64,000 nt of DNA from Cichorium intybus (GCA_023525715.1 CM042017.1:75471666-75535665), one strand, 5' to 3'; positions 22,231 to 38,919 are shown, counted from the stretch's first letter. Program-made: numbers and translations. The notes: generated from the letters alone by a model not told the origin.

Positions 22231-22671
22231 CATGTTGGTGACTTGAAGTCGCCTATGGATAATGTGGACCCTCTTTTTTCATCTTTGTGGATATTATGAA
22301 AAGTAAGAACGAATGATTAAGTATTTTTCTGTAACTTTTGAATTTGACATTTTGTTTTATTTAAATTTTCTAATATGATGAATTTATAGTTTTGTAAGCA
22401 TTTCATCCAACGAGGTTCAATATTTTTCACAAGCGCTTGATTTCCATTATCATGCACTAGCAAGTGGGGTTGCTCAACTTGTCGATTAGAGAAGAATATA
22501 AATCGAGAAAAGAAAAAATCAAAATTTTCATGGAGTTAATATTCATGATTGAAGTTCTATTGTGGTTACAAGGAGTGGTGGGAGGAATGATTTAGGCAGC
22601 AAAAAAGAAGTATGTCGATTGATTCTTCATCCAATCCACTAAAATCTTGCACCCCAAGTGTTTGTTCGACC
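22231..22671. other. Unassigned, possibly genic
   Basis: About 440 bp between two solo LTRs. A + strand stretch at 22400-22490 reads as ISSNEVQYFSQALDFHYHAL before stops, and could be a decayed exon. No family is recognised with confidence. Confidence 0.3.
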
Positions 22672-23442
22672 TGTTAGAAATAGGGATAAACAATGGCTTG
22701 GATCTCTGAAAATCGTGTTGAAACACTTTCAAATCAAAGTATTTCAAAAGTATAATTGAATCTTTGATTGGATAAGATTCATAATGAAATCTAAAACAGA
22801 GAATGAGAGAAAAATATCATTTCGTACCCTGAAAATGACCAAAAACGGATATCAAACCTTTCAAAAACTGTCATTGGACGCGTTACACGGGTCGTGTAAC
22901 ATCACACGGGTCGTGTGATATGTCTGTTTCAAATCGCTTTGTCCCGCACACGGGTCGTGTAGATGTACATGGGTCGTGTAGATGTACACGGGTCGTGTAC
23001 TTTCTCATAAATGTTTCTATCACAAATTGCCTTGACATTCAAACGGGTCGTGTGATCCCACACGGGTCGTGTGATGTCAAAATACAATCTGTTTTCATTT
23101 AGCTTTGTGCTCACACGGGTCGTGTGATTACAAAGTTCAGAAACCAGACTATTTTTGTCAAAAACGAATTTACGATGCGTTTTTGATATAGCAACATAGC
23201 CCAAATAAAAATATTCCGAGTTGACTTGGCAGCTCGACCCCAGGCTCTGCCCTTTGCACCTCGCTACCAAGGGCGCTGCCCCTGGACCCCCAGTAGGACA
23301 GTGTAGTTAGAATCTTGATCAAATTCAAACAATTATGCACTCTGCACCTTCATTACTTGTTTAGTGTTTGCCAAGATAACTTTTGGTCAACAAATTAATC
23401 TATTACACTTAAATACATATTGGTAATATACAATTACCAACA
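22672..23442 (-). mobile_element. Solo LTR of a copia-type element
   Basis: 771 bp on -, TGTTGGTAATTG...TTTCTAACA, flanked by the perfect 5-bp duplication CGACC (22667-22671 and 23443-23447). The first 250 bp and the last 150 bp align by eye with the LTRs at 25289-25863 and 41990-42169. It includes a GC-rich stretch (GGGGTCCAGGGGCAG, near 23280) found in many plant copia LTRs. The middle has an array of ACACGACCCGTGT motifs (in LTR orientation). Confidence 0.85.
22883..23128. repeat. ACACGGGTCGTGT motif array in copia solo LTR
   Basis: Eight copies on + of the near palindrome ACACGGGTCGTGT, some with one substitution (CATGGGTCGTGT at about 22967), spaced 15-60 bp. It is the reverse complement of the motif cluster in the gypsy solo LTR 0.9 kb to the left. 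Confidence 0.85.
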
Positions 23443-23447
23443 CGACC

Positions 23448-24643
23448 CTTAAACTATTTAATTTGATCTTATCTATTTATCTAACTGAGTTTTCATACAA
23501 TTCACTAAAGAACGGTGATGACTTAAAGTTGATGTTGCTTTCAACCCTTCCACCATTTACATGTTTGATTTCTTTATCTACTATGCTTTTTCATTTTTGT
23601 TCGATTCTTAATTGGGGGATTATGGTTTCTAGGGTTCATTAATGTTTATTTTAATTGTATTTGTAGGAGACTAAAGGTTTTCACTTTCAAGGTAAACATC
23701 TATTGGAAATGTCAATTGCTTATATTTATGTTCGGATTTTTCTTCTTCATGATTTCAGGTAAAAATCTTTCAGAAATGTCTATTGTGTACATTTATGCTC
23801 ATATGGTTGTTTTCGAATTCAAGGGTAAAATAATCCTTTTGGGGATTTTAAAAATGGGTCGGCATGGGTCCCATGAAACGGGCAACGAGACATAGCGCAA
23901 CTGAAAGCAAAAGGTTTTGGGTAGGAACTTGGTCAATGGAAAAAAGTTGCTCAACTATTCTCTTCAGAGAAAGTACAAGATTAACTCATAAAATTCGAGG
24001 TATGTGTCGCGTTGAGTAAATTTTGGTTATATTATATTGACAGCGTGTCAAATATATGCAATATGTAACCTATTGGAATGTTACCAATGAAGTAAATTAG
24101 AGATGATACTCTTTAAAAAATGTAATCATAGTTAGCATATCTTCAAAGGAAAAAACACAAAAAGTAACAACGTATTTTTAATTATTTGTATGGTATGACA
24201 TTGTACTTTCATTTCTTTGTATTAAGCTTTTTTCTCATTGTTTTTTCTTATTAAGACATTGTGGCCAAAAATCTTCTCATACCATCATTGTTTGTAGGAA
24301 ATTTTACATCCAAATAAAAATAAAATATTATGTATAAAACAAATGAATTATTGATATATAAGAGACCAAATACTAAATAAGTGTCTAGTATTTCACAAAG
24401 AAAAGTATAATCTATAAAATGGTTGTGATATGCTTTTAAAAGGCTTGAAAAAAAGTACGATGGGTGTTTTGCAAACTATATATCTCATGCATTGGCACTA
24501 TAAGGATGCAAGCTACCGAAAATATTTTTTTCATTTAACATGCTTAAGTTTACGAATGCAAACGTTTAAGCAAATTGGACGTGTAATTCGTTTTCTTTGG
24601 TTAGGGTGCATTTCTTGATTAAAATTTAGCTTTTTTAAAGTAT

Positions 24644-24676
<33 letters not shown>

Positions 24677-25288
24677 TATATATCTACAATTGTAACATGA
24701 TTTTGGTATAATGTTTTCTTGATTTATATTGAAGTATTTGTTAGTTTTAACTTAAAAATAACTTTGGCTGGATTGATATTATCTTTACATCACCCTCTTA
24801 CATGGGACGAGGTGGCCTTAGTACGACTCTTTAACATTCAAGTGTGCATAAGTCAAACATTGGCATTCAAATCCTTGATCATATATAAAATAGGAACAAA
24901 AAGAAACCATTTTGATTGTTTATCATATTTATGATTTTTATGAAATCTGTGTAAGTACCATTGTTTTGAAAACCGAACCGGGTCGGTCGGTTCAACTGAT
25001 AAAACTGGGAATGGTCAATACATCTGTTTGGTAGCATACTTCAAACCATTGGTTTTTGAACTGTTAAAAACCGGACGGTTTAAAGAGAATCCGTAGCAAC
25101 CGGAACTAGTAACAAACCGATTTTGTAAGCATAAAATTGATATAAGTCGTATAATGTGGGTTCCATCTTATAAGGGACACATCAAGTTTCTCTTTCATGA
25201 CCATCATATATTTTCAAGTGTCTATGACAATTTTTTTTGTCTAAATAGCAAGATTTGAGATGATAGATAATGAAGTATAAGACAGGGG
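23448..25288. other. Unassigned intergenic sequence
   Basis: No gene recognised. A diverged direct repeat of about 50 bp (AGGTAAACATCTATTGGAAATG and AGGTAAAAATCTTTCAGAAATG, given here as type strings of about 20 bases) lies at 23690-23740 and 23757-23807. At 24960-25140 a stretch begins TTGTTTTGAAAACCGAACCG and is rich in ACCGG. It resembles one end of a plant DNA transposon, but the other end is not visible. Confidence 0.35.
24641..24674. repeat. (CA)n microsatellite
   Basis: About 34 bp of alternating CA. Confidence 0.95.
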
Positions 25289-25863
25289 TGCTGGTGATTT
25301 TTTATTATCAATATTATTTAAGTGTAATGGATTAATTTGTTGACCAAATACAATCTTAATAAACATTGAACAAGTAACGGTGATGGGAAGTGCACACTTG
25401 TTCGAGTTTGTTCAATATTGAAAGTATATTGCTATTTAGGGGCGAAGCCCCTAAACTGATGGGAATCCGGGGGTTTAGTAGCAGGGTCCAAGGGGCTGCC
25501 GCCCCTGGCAGGGTCCAAGGGACAGAGCCCCTGGCTGGGGTCTAAATTCGTTTTTTCTAATAATTGACCCGATTTTGATCCTTATGTAGAACCTGAATTT
25601 TGGTAGCAGTTTATGATCGTTTGATGGTTAAGAAAACTGGGTTGGTGACAGTTTTCGTCAGTTTTTCAGACAATGATGATATCCCGTTTTTGGTCAATTT
25701 CTGGTACATATTCGAAAACACATAACTTCACATACTCTCCATTCATATCTCTAAATTTTATCCAATCGATTGTTCGATCTGTGCCATCGAAATACTTCGA
25801 TTTGATAGTGATACCACGACTTTCAGATAATCCAAGCAACCATTTTACCCCTAATTTCTAACA
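25289..25863 (+). mobile_element. Copia-type LTR, probably solo
   Basis: 575 bp, TGCTGGTGATT...TTTCTAACA, the same LTR family as 22672-23442 but without the CACGGGTCGTGT array. The GC-rich block 25440-25545 has repeated GGGTCCAAGGGGC and GAAGCCCC units. It is flanked by AGGGG on the left and AGTGG on the right, a possible 5-bp duplication with one change. AGTGGTAGACC may instead be a degraded primer site. No internal domain follows. Confidence 0.7.
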
Positions 25864-27100
<1,237 letters not shown>

Positions 27101-27539
27101 TAAATAGGATTAAATGTGAATTACAATTATAGTATGAATGTAGGATCAATTTGTGACCATTAGATAAAAAATGGAGGGTTATGATCAACAATAGCATGAT
27201 GGTAATTAAAAGAAAAAAAAATTAATTACTTTCTATATTAAAACCACCAGAAGGGTAAATCATCAGACTTTTTGGTTTTAATCAATTAGGAAGTGGCGAA
27301 TTTTCAGGATATGAGTTTGACTATTTTTCTTTATCAGGTTTAAATTTTCAATTTTAGTTTTAACGTGTTTTTAATCAAATTTGACTTTTATCTGAATTTC
27401 AATAAATCTCAAAGTGAAAAAATGATATTGTCGTAAGTTGCAGTAGATGAAATTTCACATAACACAAAACATTTTTAAAGAATGATGAGTCACTGAAGAA
27501 AATACATCAAAATAATACATATTCTAAAAGGGTAACCAT

Positions 27540-27900
27540 TAAAAAAGAATGGCCATTCTTAAAGAATCAACTTCGATGATGTTTTCCATTCTTCTGTATT
27601 ACATTCTTTTTCATTCCATTCTTCAGTTTTACATTCCATTCTTCAAGAATAAACTTCGATGATGTTTTTCATTCAATAAATTGTATTTTCTGCATCCATT
27701 GTTCAAGAATCGGTTTCAATTTCGCGTTCCATTCTTAGAGAATAACACATACTAACCTAAGAATCAACTTCGATGATGTAAATGTATTTTCTGCATTCTA
27801 TTCTTCAAGAATCAGTTTCAATTTCACATTCCATTCTTAGAGAATAATACATACTAACCTTCAACATCAATTCGATTCTTCAAGAATCAACTTCGATGAA
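27540..27900. repeat. ATTCTTCAAGAATC repeat array
   Basis: At least five copies of a unit built on CATTCTTCAAGAATCAACTT followed by CGATGATG, with related CATTCTTAGAGAATAA units. A larger period of about 130 bp is visible (27690-27780 against 27790-27850). The core is palindromic. Confidence 0.75.
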
Positions 27901-28266
27901 GATTCTTAACTGCTTCATTGATACAAAGGCTTAAAAGATTAAGCTTATCGTGCACAATCTATAAACATATACAACTCCACCGTACTTTTAGTCTTATCGA
28001 CCATGCGAAGCTTCAAAAGGCGCATGTCCTATATTTTTTATTCCTTGGCATTTCATGGGTTTTCCAACTAATAAACAAATAACGACTTAATAGGAAGCCT
28101 CTATGATGAACTGCACACATAAATTAAAAACAAAAGTGTTAAAAAGGGTTATATTTGACGAATATACAAATAAGAAAGTGGTTTAAGGAGATTGCTGATT
28201 ATTAAAATCTGGAATTAATTAAAAAGGAATCGGCTCACCTTTGGTGGTGGTTACATGATTACATCC

Positions 28267-28405
28267 GCCAATGGCCTCTTGGTCAAGTGGTAAAGGCGTC
28301 GCCCCCCCTCTTTGAGGTTGAGGGTTCAAGTCTCGCTAGAGACATATGTGGATTTAGGGATAATTTAGGAGTATGAGTGGGATATAATTGTTGTTCTAAA
28401 AAAAA
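28267..28405 (+). mobile_element. Complete tRNA-derived SINE
   Basis: 139 bp flanked by the perfect 10-bp duplication GATTACATCC (28257-28266 and 28406-28415). It has a pol III A box (TGGTCAAGTGG, 28279-28289), a B box (GGTTCAAGTCTC, 28323-28334) and a 3' end TTGTTCTAAAAAAAA. The tRNA-like head has no complete cloverleaf, so it is not a tRNA gene. A truncated relative sits at 13211-13303. Confidence 0.9.
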
Positions 28406-28816
28406 GATTACATCCACACCATACAACCAGCATGCCATCATCGTCCTTTTTGGCGTCGTCCTCTTTTCTTTCTTTTTTTCGTTTTTCGTAGTAAGACGTA
28501 ACACAAAACAAAAACAGTTGAAGCAAATAGCGATTCTTGAGACAACTTCCGATAACACCCAAATCGCAATCAGAGATACCCAGATGATAAAATTAAAATG
28601 AAAGGTCGGAGTCGGTGGTTTGTGTAGGATGATGGTGATGATGGCCGACGTAGGGTTAGAGAAATTATAGGCATAATCACCAATTTGAGACCTTAATTTT
28701 AGAGATTTATTGTTATATAATAATTAATTTAATTAACAAAATGTCAAAATTACCCCTATCAAAAGATTGGTCCACATTTAATCCTACATTCACACAATAT
28801 TTAAAGTTTGTATTTG

Positions 28817-31772
<2,956 letters not shown>

Positions 31773-32438
31773 AGGTTCGATCAAGAACATTAAAAATGTT
31801 GAGAACGTGAGAACATGTATGAGCAATTCAAATATTAAGATCTAAGGCTAATATAAATGGGTCATTTATGTAAATTATAAAAATCATGTAATGAAATTGT
31901 AACTATTAAATATATAAGGAATTTCAATTTTTTTTGGTTTTCATAAAATTAACTTAATTATTTGGACTTCGGTAAATCTCTCTCCCTCTCTAATTAAATT
32001 CGGGCTCAACGCATCATCCATGCATCTATATATCACCGACTAAGCATGAAGCTAGAGATAGGATAGGAATTACGGTGGCTGTCGTGAAGATGTATCAACG
32101 ATGGTGAAGGTAAATTTTGACAACAATGGTTCTATTTTCTTTTTGAATAACCCTTTGCGCAGCACCCTGAGTCATCTAATTGCCATCGTTTAATTGCCAA
32201 AGCTAGAGTATACATAGTTGGGTCGTCATCAAAGAAGCCAGACCAAAAGGTAATTTTTCAATTTTTGTGTTTACTTCTAAAGAGTACCCTATGCCCACTA
32301 CCTATTATTATTTTTTGTTTATAGACTTTAATTTTTATATGATGCAACGTGTTCTTGTTTGGGTTCATTTGTATATGTTTTTATCGGTTGTAGACAATAA
32401 AATTAGTATATTAAAACTAGTATAATTATTTCTTTCTA

Positions 32439-32574
<136 letters not shown>

Positions 32575-33004
32575 GTTGTTACAAATAACATTGCGGAATT
32601 TAGTTTAAAACAAAGTTTTATAATGAGTAAATGAATTCTTTACATTCAGTGAAATAATCATAACATGCTATAAGAAATCTTTTACTAAAACTTGTGTTTT
32701 TATTTATAGTTTTAAATTTATCAATCATTTTTGTAATAAATAATTGTCTTTTAAAAATTCCATTGCATTGTATATATCATGAAAAATCAGGATGATTCAG
32801 ATAATTTTTTCATATCACTATTTTAAAATGAGTAATGTTACATATTCTACCATTGTTTTTAATTAACGAGGAAAACATAATGTTTATAAATTTTTCTTGA
32901 GTGGTGTGTTTTTATATTTACTTTGTATTTATTAATCAATAAATCATATTACTTGATGATTTTTATCTTCGTGGTATTCATTGTTTGATTTTTTGTTTTT
33001 TAGT

Positions 33005-33190
33005 TTTAATCATTAATGAATAATAGAAAAAATATTTTTCTAATCTAATCATTAATGAATGGAACTATATTTTAGTCATTAATGAAAAAATATTTTTCTA
33101 ATCTAATCATTAATGAATAATAGAAAAAATAGTTTTAATCATTAATGAAAAAATATTTTTCTAATCTAATCATTAATGAATGGAACTATA
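33005..33190. repeat. Tandem repeat of TAATCATTAATGAA units
   Basis: Two to three copies of a 50-110 bp unit containing TTTTTCTAATCTAATCATTA and ATGAATGGAACTATATT. The core TAATCATTAATGA is nearly self-complementary. Confidence 0.8.
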
Positions 33191-33380
33191 TTCATTGATG
33201 ATTATATATGTATTAGTCATTGATAATTATATGATGTTTATTTGCTAATCATTATTTGAATGATTGTATTCTTTGATAAATATTTGTATTTATAACTGAT
33301 ATTTACGTGATATTTATCTGTTGATGATTATATTTACAATTGGGTTTATTGATGATTATATATGTTATTCACTGATGATT

Positions 33381-33622
33381 ACAAGATGTTTTTCTACATT
33401 TATTGTTCATTTTAAATATTTATCCTTTGTTAATTGACATGATTTTTGTTAATATTTCATTTTGTTCATTTTGACATGTTTTTTTTTATAATCACACTTG
33501 TCGTTATATTTACAAGATGTTTTTCTACATTTATTGTTCATTTTAAATATTTATCCTTTGTTAATTGACATGATTTTTTTAGTATTTCATTTTGTCATTT
33601 TGACATGTTTTTTTTATAATTA
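33381..33622. repeat. 131-bp tandem duplication
   Basis: Two copies start ACAAGATGTTTTTCTACATT at 33381 and 33512. They run through TTTATCCTTTGTTAATTGAC and differ by small indels. Confidence 0.9.
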
Positions 33623-34451
33623 TCGTTATCTTTATTGCATTTCGTTTATTTTATTTTACTCTTTTGTTTGTGTATGATTTTGATTATCTGAAGTCTTTTA
33701 ATGGTGCAGGAAAGACCCTCGATTAGGGTTCATAATGCCCCTGGTGGTAATGTTTGAATTCAACACATACCTACAAATCAAAATAATGAAACAAAACTCA
33801 ATTAGATTAAAGAAATAGAGCTTAAAGCTTGAGGTTTTGAACATTGATGTATTTATTGATGATTAGGGTGTATTCATTTATGATTAGAGGCGCATTCATT
33901 AACAATTAGATGTTTATTCATTTATAATTAAAAATGTATTTATTTATGAAATATACTTTATTCATTTATGATTAGAATTGTATTGAAATTATCTTCAAAT
34001 TGCATTTTATTCATTTACGATTACATCCATATTATATATGAATACAAATACGTTTTATTCATACATGATTACAAATACTCTTATAAAATAATAAAATTTC
34101 CAATATCATTGATACTTTGATTGATAAAAAAAGAAAAACATTTTTCCGAAAAAAATCATATTAAATGATAATTTTATTAAGTTTTAATAATTAAAAAAAA
34201 TAAAATTTATACATTCTTAAAATTAAAAAAATCAATAAATTAGATTAAATCCTGCTATTTTTAAAATTAATTAATTATTTTGACTTTTCCATATTTAAAT
34301 ACATTATAAAATTTCGTTTATGTTCCTATAAAATAACCGTTCTTACATTTTCAAGTTTCAGCCATTTAAAAGTTTTTAATTGAACTCTCCTATGAAATTG
34401 CATTTTTGTTACATTGGAAAAAGATCAGATTCACCTTTAATATACTATTAA

Positions 34452-34682
34452 GGGCCCGTTTGGATGTGCTTATAAAACTCCTTATTGACTTATTGGTTTT
34501 TTGAAAAAGCCATAAGTCAATAAGTAAGGGCCTCCTTACTTATTAAAAACTGCTTATAAGTAATAAGAAAGGGGAAATAAGCAGTTTCTAATAAGTAAGG
34601 AGGCCCTTACTTATTGACTTATGGCTTTTCCAAAAAACCAATAAGTCAATAAGCAGTTTTATAAGCACATCCAAACGGCCCC
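34452..34682. mobile_element. Tourist-like (PIF/Harbinger) MITE
   Basis: 231 bp with a long inverted repeat (about 110 bp per arm) ending in GGGCCCGTTTGG and its near complement CCAAACGGCCCC. It is flanked by TAA (34449-34451 and 34683-34685), the typical 3-bp target of Tourist elements. It lies about 290 bp upstream of the membrane-protein start codon, so it may affect its promoter. No coding capacity. Confidence 0.9.
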
Positions 34683-34967
34683 TAAATTATACATGAAAAA
34701 TTGAAAATATTCAATATTCAAGAGAAACGTGAAGATGAATCAAAAACAATTGAAGCAAGGTGACCGCCACAGCTGCTATCCATCAACAAATCGATTTGTA
34801 AGCTTCATCTATACTTCCATTTCCATATCCCCAATATCTAGGGTTTATAATTCTCATCAGCTCAATCCCCTTAAAATCCATTCCTCATTTATCAAAAATC
34901 TCCATCAATTTGTACATTCAACGGCGGAGAAATCATAGGGTTTGCACTTCGTACCAAGTTGAAGAAT

Positions 34968-37900
34968 ATGGCCATCATAGGAGACGCTTTGCGACAAGCG
35001 TTCATGCAAAAACACGAATACGAGAGTCTACGCGACGAGGATAAAGCTTGGACTAAGCTACAAAGACCGATCTTGATCTGTGCTTTTGCCTTCATTACAT
35101 TCTCGATCTTCATTTCTACTATTATTAGCTTGAATATAATATTCCCGAGTGATCCTGGAAGACGGCCGTTCTGCGGTGATCTGAGAATCCAGCCTCTATC
35201 GATTAATTTTAGCAGTATTGGTACCACGGACGTTCGACTCGGCGGCGAGGACCGCGTGGGCGGTGCTTTTTATCTTACAGATCAAGAGACTGTCGATTAT
35301 TACTGGATGGTTGTGTTTGTTCCTTCAGCTATGGTTTTTGCGGTATCCGCAGTTTATCTTGTAGCAGGTGAGCTCTGCCTTCCTTTTTGTGTAAATCGTT
35401 GTTTGAATATATCCAACTGAAAGAAGGACTAGAACAACGTGTTAAACGATTTCCATTGTTAATGGTCATTTACAACATAACCTATTGGTTACAAGGTTAA
35501 TTAAACTTCTATCATGCACATCCAGCTGCAATGATCACTTTAATTAACTGATCATTTGATTCTGATTGTTCTAGCTGCAATGATCACATTGAAGAACACA
35601 CATCCAAACATCTCTATAGTAATTGTATTAGTTGATCTTCTCATCTTCACTTACCCTGTTGATAGTTAAAAGCTATCTATTACTCTTTATAAATTAGTAA
35701 CCATCGTTAAGTAGTTACATATGGCTTATGTTTCATCAAGCAATCGATTAAGTGATTCGCAGGAAAGAACTGCCAATGATGTTCATTGCATATGGCAGAG
35801 ATTTATGCAACAAAACTGAAATAACATTAAATAATAAGATTAATGTCATAAAGAAGTTTAGTAATTATAACTTACTTCCATCACTACTTTCCCGTATAAT
35901 CATATAAGAAATTCAACATTTTAATTGGTAAAAATGATATGCAGGTATTAGTGTATCTTATACTGCTCCAACACGACATGGATGCTTGAAGGTGGTTGAG
36001 AATAACTATTGTGCTTCTAGGAGAGGTACCTTTCAACCCTTTTGACTCGATTTTTGTTTATTGAATTGCAATTTATGCTCTTATGTTGTATGAATACCTT
36101 ACTGCCAGTTTCTGATTTGATGGTGGCATTTTTTTTTTTATCTTGAATTAGGCCAATATTAGATCAAAGTAACTGACTAATGAAGATTGGAAAACTGATC
36201 TATAAAATTAATAGAAGGTTCTTTGAAAACTTTATGCCTACAAATATCAGTTAAGAACTACTATTATTATAAATAAGATCATGTCCGATATACATTCCAT
36301 AATAAATTAGCTTTGGTCAAAACATAAAAATTGAGAAAAGAACTCACTTTGTTACTACCCAAGATTGCTATTATGTTATTTGGTTTCAAATAAGTCCTGT
36401 TGTTGGTTTTGCTCTTCTTTTATTGGCCATGAGGGTATAAATGTCATTTTGCCTACTAACATATCTCATCCATCATTCCTGTGGATCTGATAATCACATT
36501 TATTTGTCCTTTTAACATCTCATATCCAATCCTTTTGGTCTTTAGTTATAAGACTTTCAACATGACATTTTGAAAGTGTATTTTGTCAAAAGGGTAAAAT
36601 AGTCGATCAAACTTGTGCTTGCTGAGTAGACCGAGTTTAAAATTTGTTGTCAAAGGTCAACTATATGACTTTATTGTCATAAGGTCAAAGTAGAAATCAT
36701 TGCTTCTTATTTAATTAAGCACACTTTAGTAATTTATAAAGAAAAACTAGTTGTAACACCCGTGTATTACACGGGATGACATAAATAAAACGTATTTAAC
36801 GAAAATATAAATATTAATTATTTTAAAAACCAAATTTTCATAAGATATGAGAAATATGGTGAAACAACAATTCGAATTCTCATACCCGTAATTTTAGATA
36901 TTAAAAACAACAATTCAAATTCTCATACCTTAATTTTTGTAAGTCTAATAGATTCTAATAAGTTCAAAATACGTAATTTTAGTAATTCAATAAATTGTAA
37001 TAAATTTGAAAAGAAACTGAAACTTTTATACTAATCGTAACTGAAAGAGTAAATCAAGCCAGCACACAATGCATAACAAACTGAAACCGATCTTTTTGGA
37101 GTCACCCTTAACTGTCAAACAAATTATTATTTTTTTAAGAATTTCAAAACTATGAGAAAATGACATGTGGCCAAATCAATGTCGTGATGACAAGTATCCT
37201 CTAGATCTTTATTTATTAGGATAAGATAAGATTCAAGTTTATATATTCATCTTCTATATCGTATCATATTCTCCGTTATTCAACTTCTGAATAAGAACTT
37301 AAGTTATGCTAATAACATAAAAATATTTGTTATACATTATTAAAATACACACCCATATTTTTAAAAGCAACAATTAATAATTTTATAAAAATGATTTAAA
37401 ACAAAGTTTTGAATTTTTTCCAATATACATACGCATTTGGTTTGCTATGCAAATGCATATAAAAAGTTATTTTTTATATTAATGTGATTATTGATATATT
37501 TATTTTTTTGTCATCAATATAAACTATATATTTATTTAAAATGTAAATGGTGAAATATTTAAAAAGTAACTCTACATAAGTGGCTACATAAATAAATGTT
37601 CCTAATTTATTGCTTTAGTTATGAATTATTGAATACATACATTAAATACATTCAATTCAAACATTTAAAAAAAAAAAATTCAAAATTATGAGAAAATGAC
37701 ATGTGGCAAAATCAAGGAGGTGATGACATGTGGCTTTGAGTTACTTATTTATTAGGATATGATATATAGGCTTCAGGGGCTTGTGCACTATCCCCTGTTA
37801 CTTTACTAGTTTTTATGCAACTGCCCGAGAATTTTAGTTTGAATTATTACATTAAAACAAGGGGTTAACTGCGCATTTGTGCAAAAAGACGTAAATACCC

Positions 37901-38368
37901 TTCTCCGCTTATTACACATTCTCATAATTCTTTTCGTGATTTACAGGAGGTGTACGTTGTCTATCGATTCTAAACTTAATATTCGCGATAATTTTCGGTC
38001 TTCTCGCCCTCTTTCTCGGTTCAACTCTCCTCACACTTGGTTCCCGGTGCTCGATCCCCTTATTTTGGTGCTACGAGATCGCATCATGGGGACTAGTTAT
38101 CCTCTATGGCGGCACCGCCTTCCACCTCAGGCGGAAAGCCGCCACGGTCCTTGATGAAACCGAGTTTTCCGGCCGGAATTTAGGGTTAGAAATGTTGGAA
38201 GCCAACCCTGCGGAATTCTCACCGGATGTCGAGAGACGAGTAAACGAAGGGTTTAGATCGTGGATGGGATCGTCGTATCTATCGTCCGATGATGAAGATG
38301 AAGACGAGAATGATCCGAATGGTTATTTGAATTTGTCACGGACTAATTCTAGCAGACAAAGAGCGTGA
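34968..38368 (+). CDS. Four-pass membrane protein, plant-specific uncharacterised family (3 exons)
   Basis: Exons 34968-35367, 35945-36025 and 37947-38368 (donors GTGAGC and GTACCT, acceptors TGCAG and TACAG) join in one frame to 300 residues ending SRQRA. Hydrophobic segments: residues 34-58, 112-133, 165-190 and 196-218. Conserved strings of the family as I know it: GDALRQAFMxKHEYESLR at the N-terminus, YLTDQETVDYYWMV before segment 2, APTRHGCLKVVENNYCASRR in the loop, and LEANPxEFSPDVERRVNEGF before an acidic tail (DDEDEDEND). No catalytic motif or known function. It is probably in an internal or plasma membrane. The ATG at 34968 is chosen because it starts the conserved N-terminus. Intron 2 (1.9 kb) carries a Helitron-like insertion, and a telomere-like repeat follows the stop. 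Confidence 0.88.
36747..37760 (-). mobile_element. Non-autonomous Helitron-like element in intron 2
   Basis: On - the element ends with a hairpin CCCGTGTA/TACACGGG (36759-36775), then 8 bases, then CTAG (36747-36750) followed by T. This is the classic Helitron 3' end (CTRR with insertion before T). The 5' end is not certain. A stretch with ATGACATGTGGC and TATTTATTAGGATA occurs twice, at 37150-37225 and 37690-37762, so the element may be a nested or tandem pair. Confidence 0.55.
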
Positions 38369-38434
38369 CTGAACCTGAACCCTGAACCCTGAACCCTGAA
38401 CCCTGAACCCTGAACCCTGAACCCTGAACCCTGA
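38369..38434. repeat. CCCTGAA heptamer array (telomere-like)
   Basis: About eight tandem copies of CCCTGAA start one base after the TGA stop. The unit differs by one base from the plant telomeric complement CCCTAAA. It would lie in the 3' untranslated region of the membrane-protein mRNA. Confidence 0.9.
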
Positions 38435-38740
38435 ATGTGTTAACGTTTTGATGTGATGGATATAAGTACTAACGGGATTTGTGGAAACGGATGGTGGTGA
38501 GGAAGGTGTTGGTGATGTGAATTATGGTGGATAAATGATTTTTTTGTTGTAGGTAAACTTTATTAGTTGTTGAGTTGTACAAAAATTTTAATCATGAGAA
38601 ATATGATTGCGCGTCTCACTTGTTCGGCTGCTAGTTTTTTGCGTTTTTGATATTGAAGTTTTCGGGGTTTTTAGTGGGAAAAAACGCAGTGTAGTTGGTG
38701 ATTGCAAAGGCTAACATGTTTATTATATAATAATATACAG
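38435..38740. other. 3' flank of membrane-protein gene
   Basis: It probably contains the remaining 3' untranslated region and poly(A) signal. No clear AATAAA is seen, though AT-rich candidates such as AATAATATA occur near 38728. No other feature. Confidence 0.35.
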
Positions 38741-38919
38741 GCTCGTGAGCCTAAATCGAGCTCGATAGTGAGGCTCGGGCTCGAGCTTGTTTAATAAACG
38801 AGCCTGAAAACAATGCTCGAGCTCGGCTCGGGCTTGTTTAATTCGAACTCAAGTCAAGCTTTTAACGAGTCGATCTCGAGTAGCTCACGAGTAGTTCGGC
38901 TCATTTACTCCCCTAATTA
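38741..38919. mobile_element. hAT-like terminal fragment
   Basis: Repeated GAGCTCG/CGAGCC units end in GGCTCATTTACTCCCCTA, whose reverse (TAGGGGAGTAAATGAGCC) is a common plant hAT terminus. The opposite end and a target duplication were not found. Confidence 0.5.

Noticed and set aside
27540..27900. CRISPR-like spaced palindromic repeats
   Set aside because: Units are unequal, spacers are themselves repetitive, and the context is a plant nuclear transposon.
28267..28340. tRNA gene suggested by A and B boxes
   Set aside because: No cloverleaf with an acceptor stem can be formed, and the unit continues to an A-rich 3' end within a 10-bp duplication. It is a SINE.
34729..34938. 69-codon frame upstream of the membrane-protein start
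   Set aside because: It is not conserved with the family N-terminus that starts at 34968. More likely 5' untranslated sequence.
38369..38434. True interstitial telomere
   Set aside because: The unit is CCCTGAA throughout, not CCCTAAA, and the array is only about 66 bp. It is telomere-like only.
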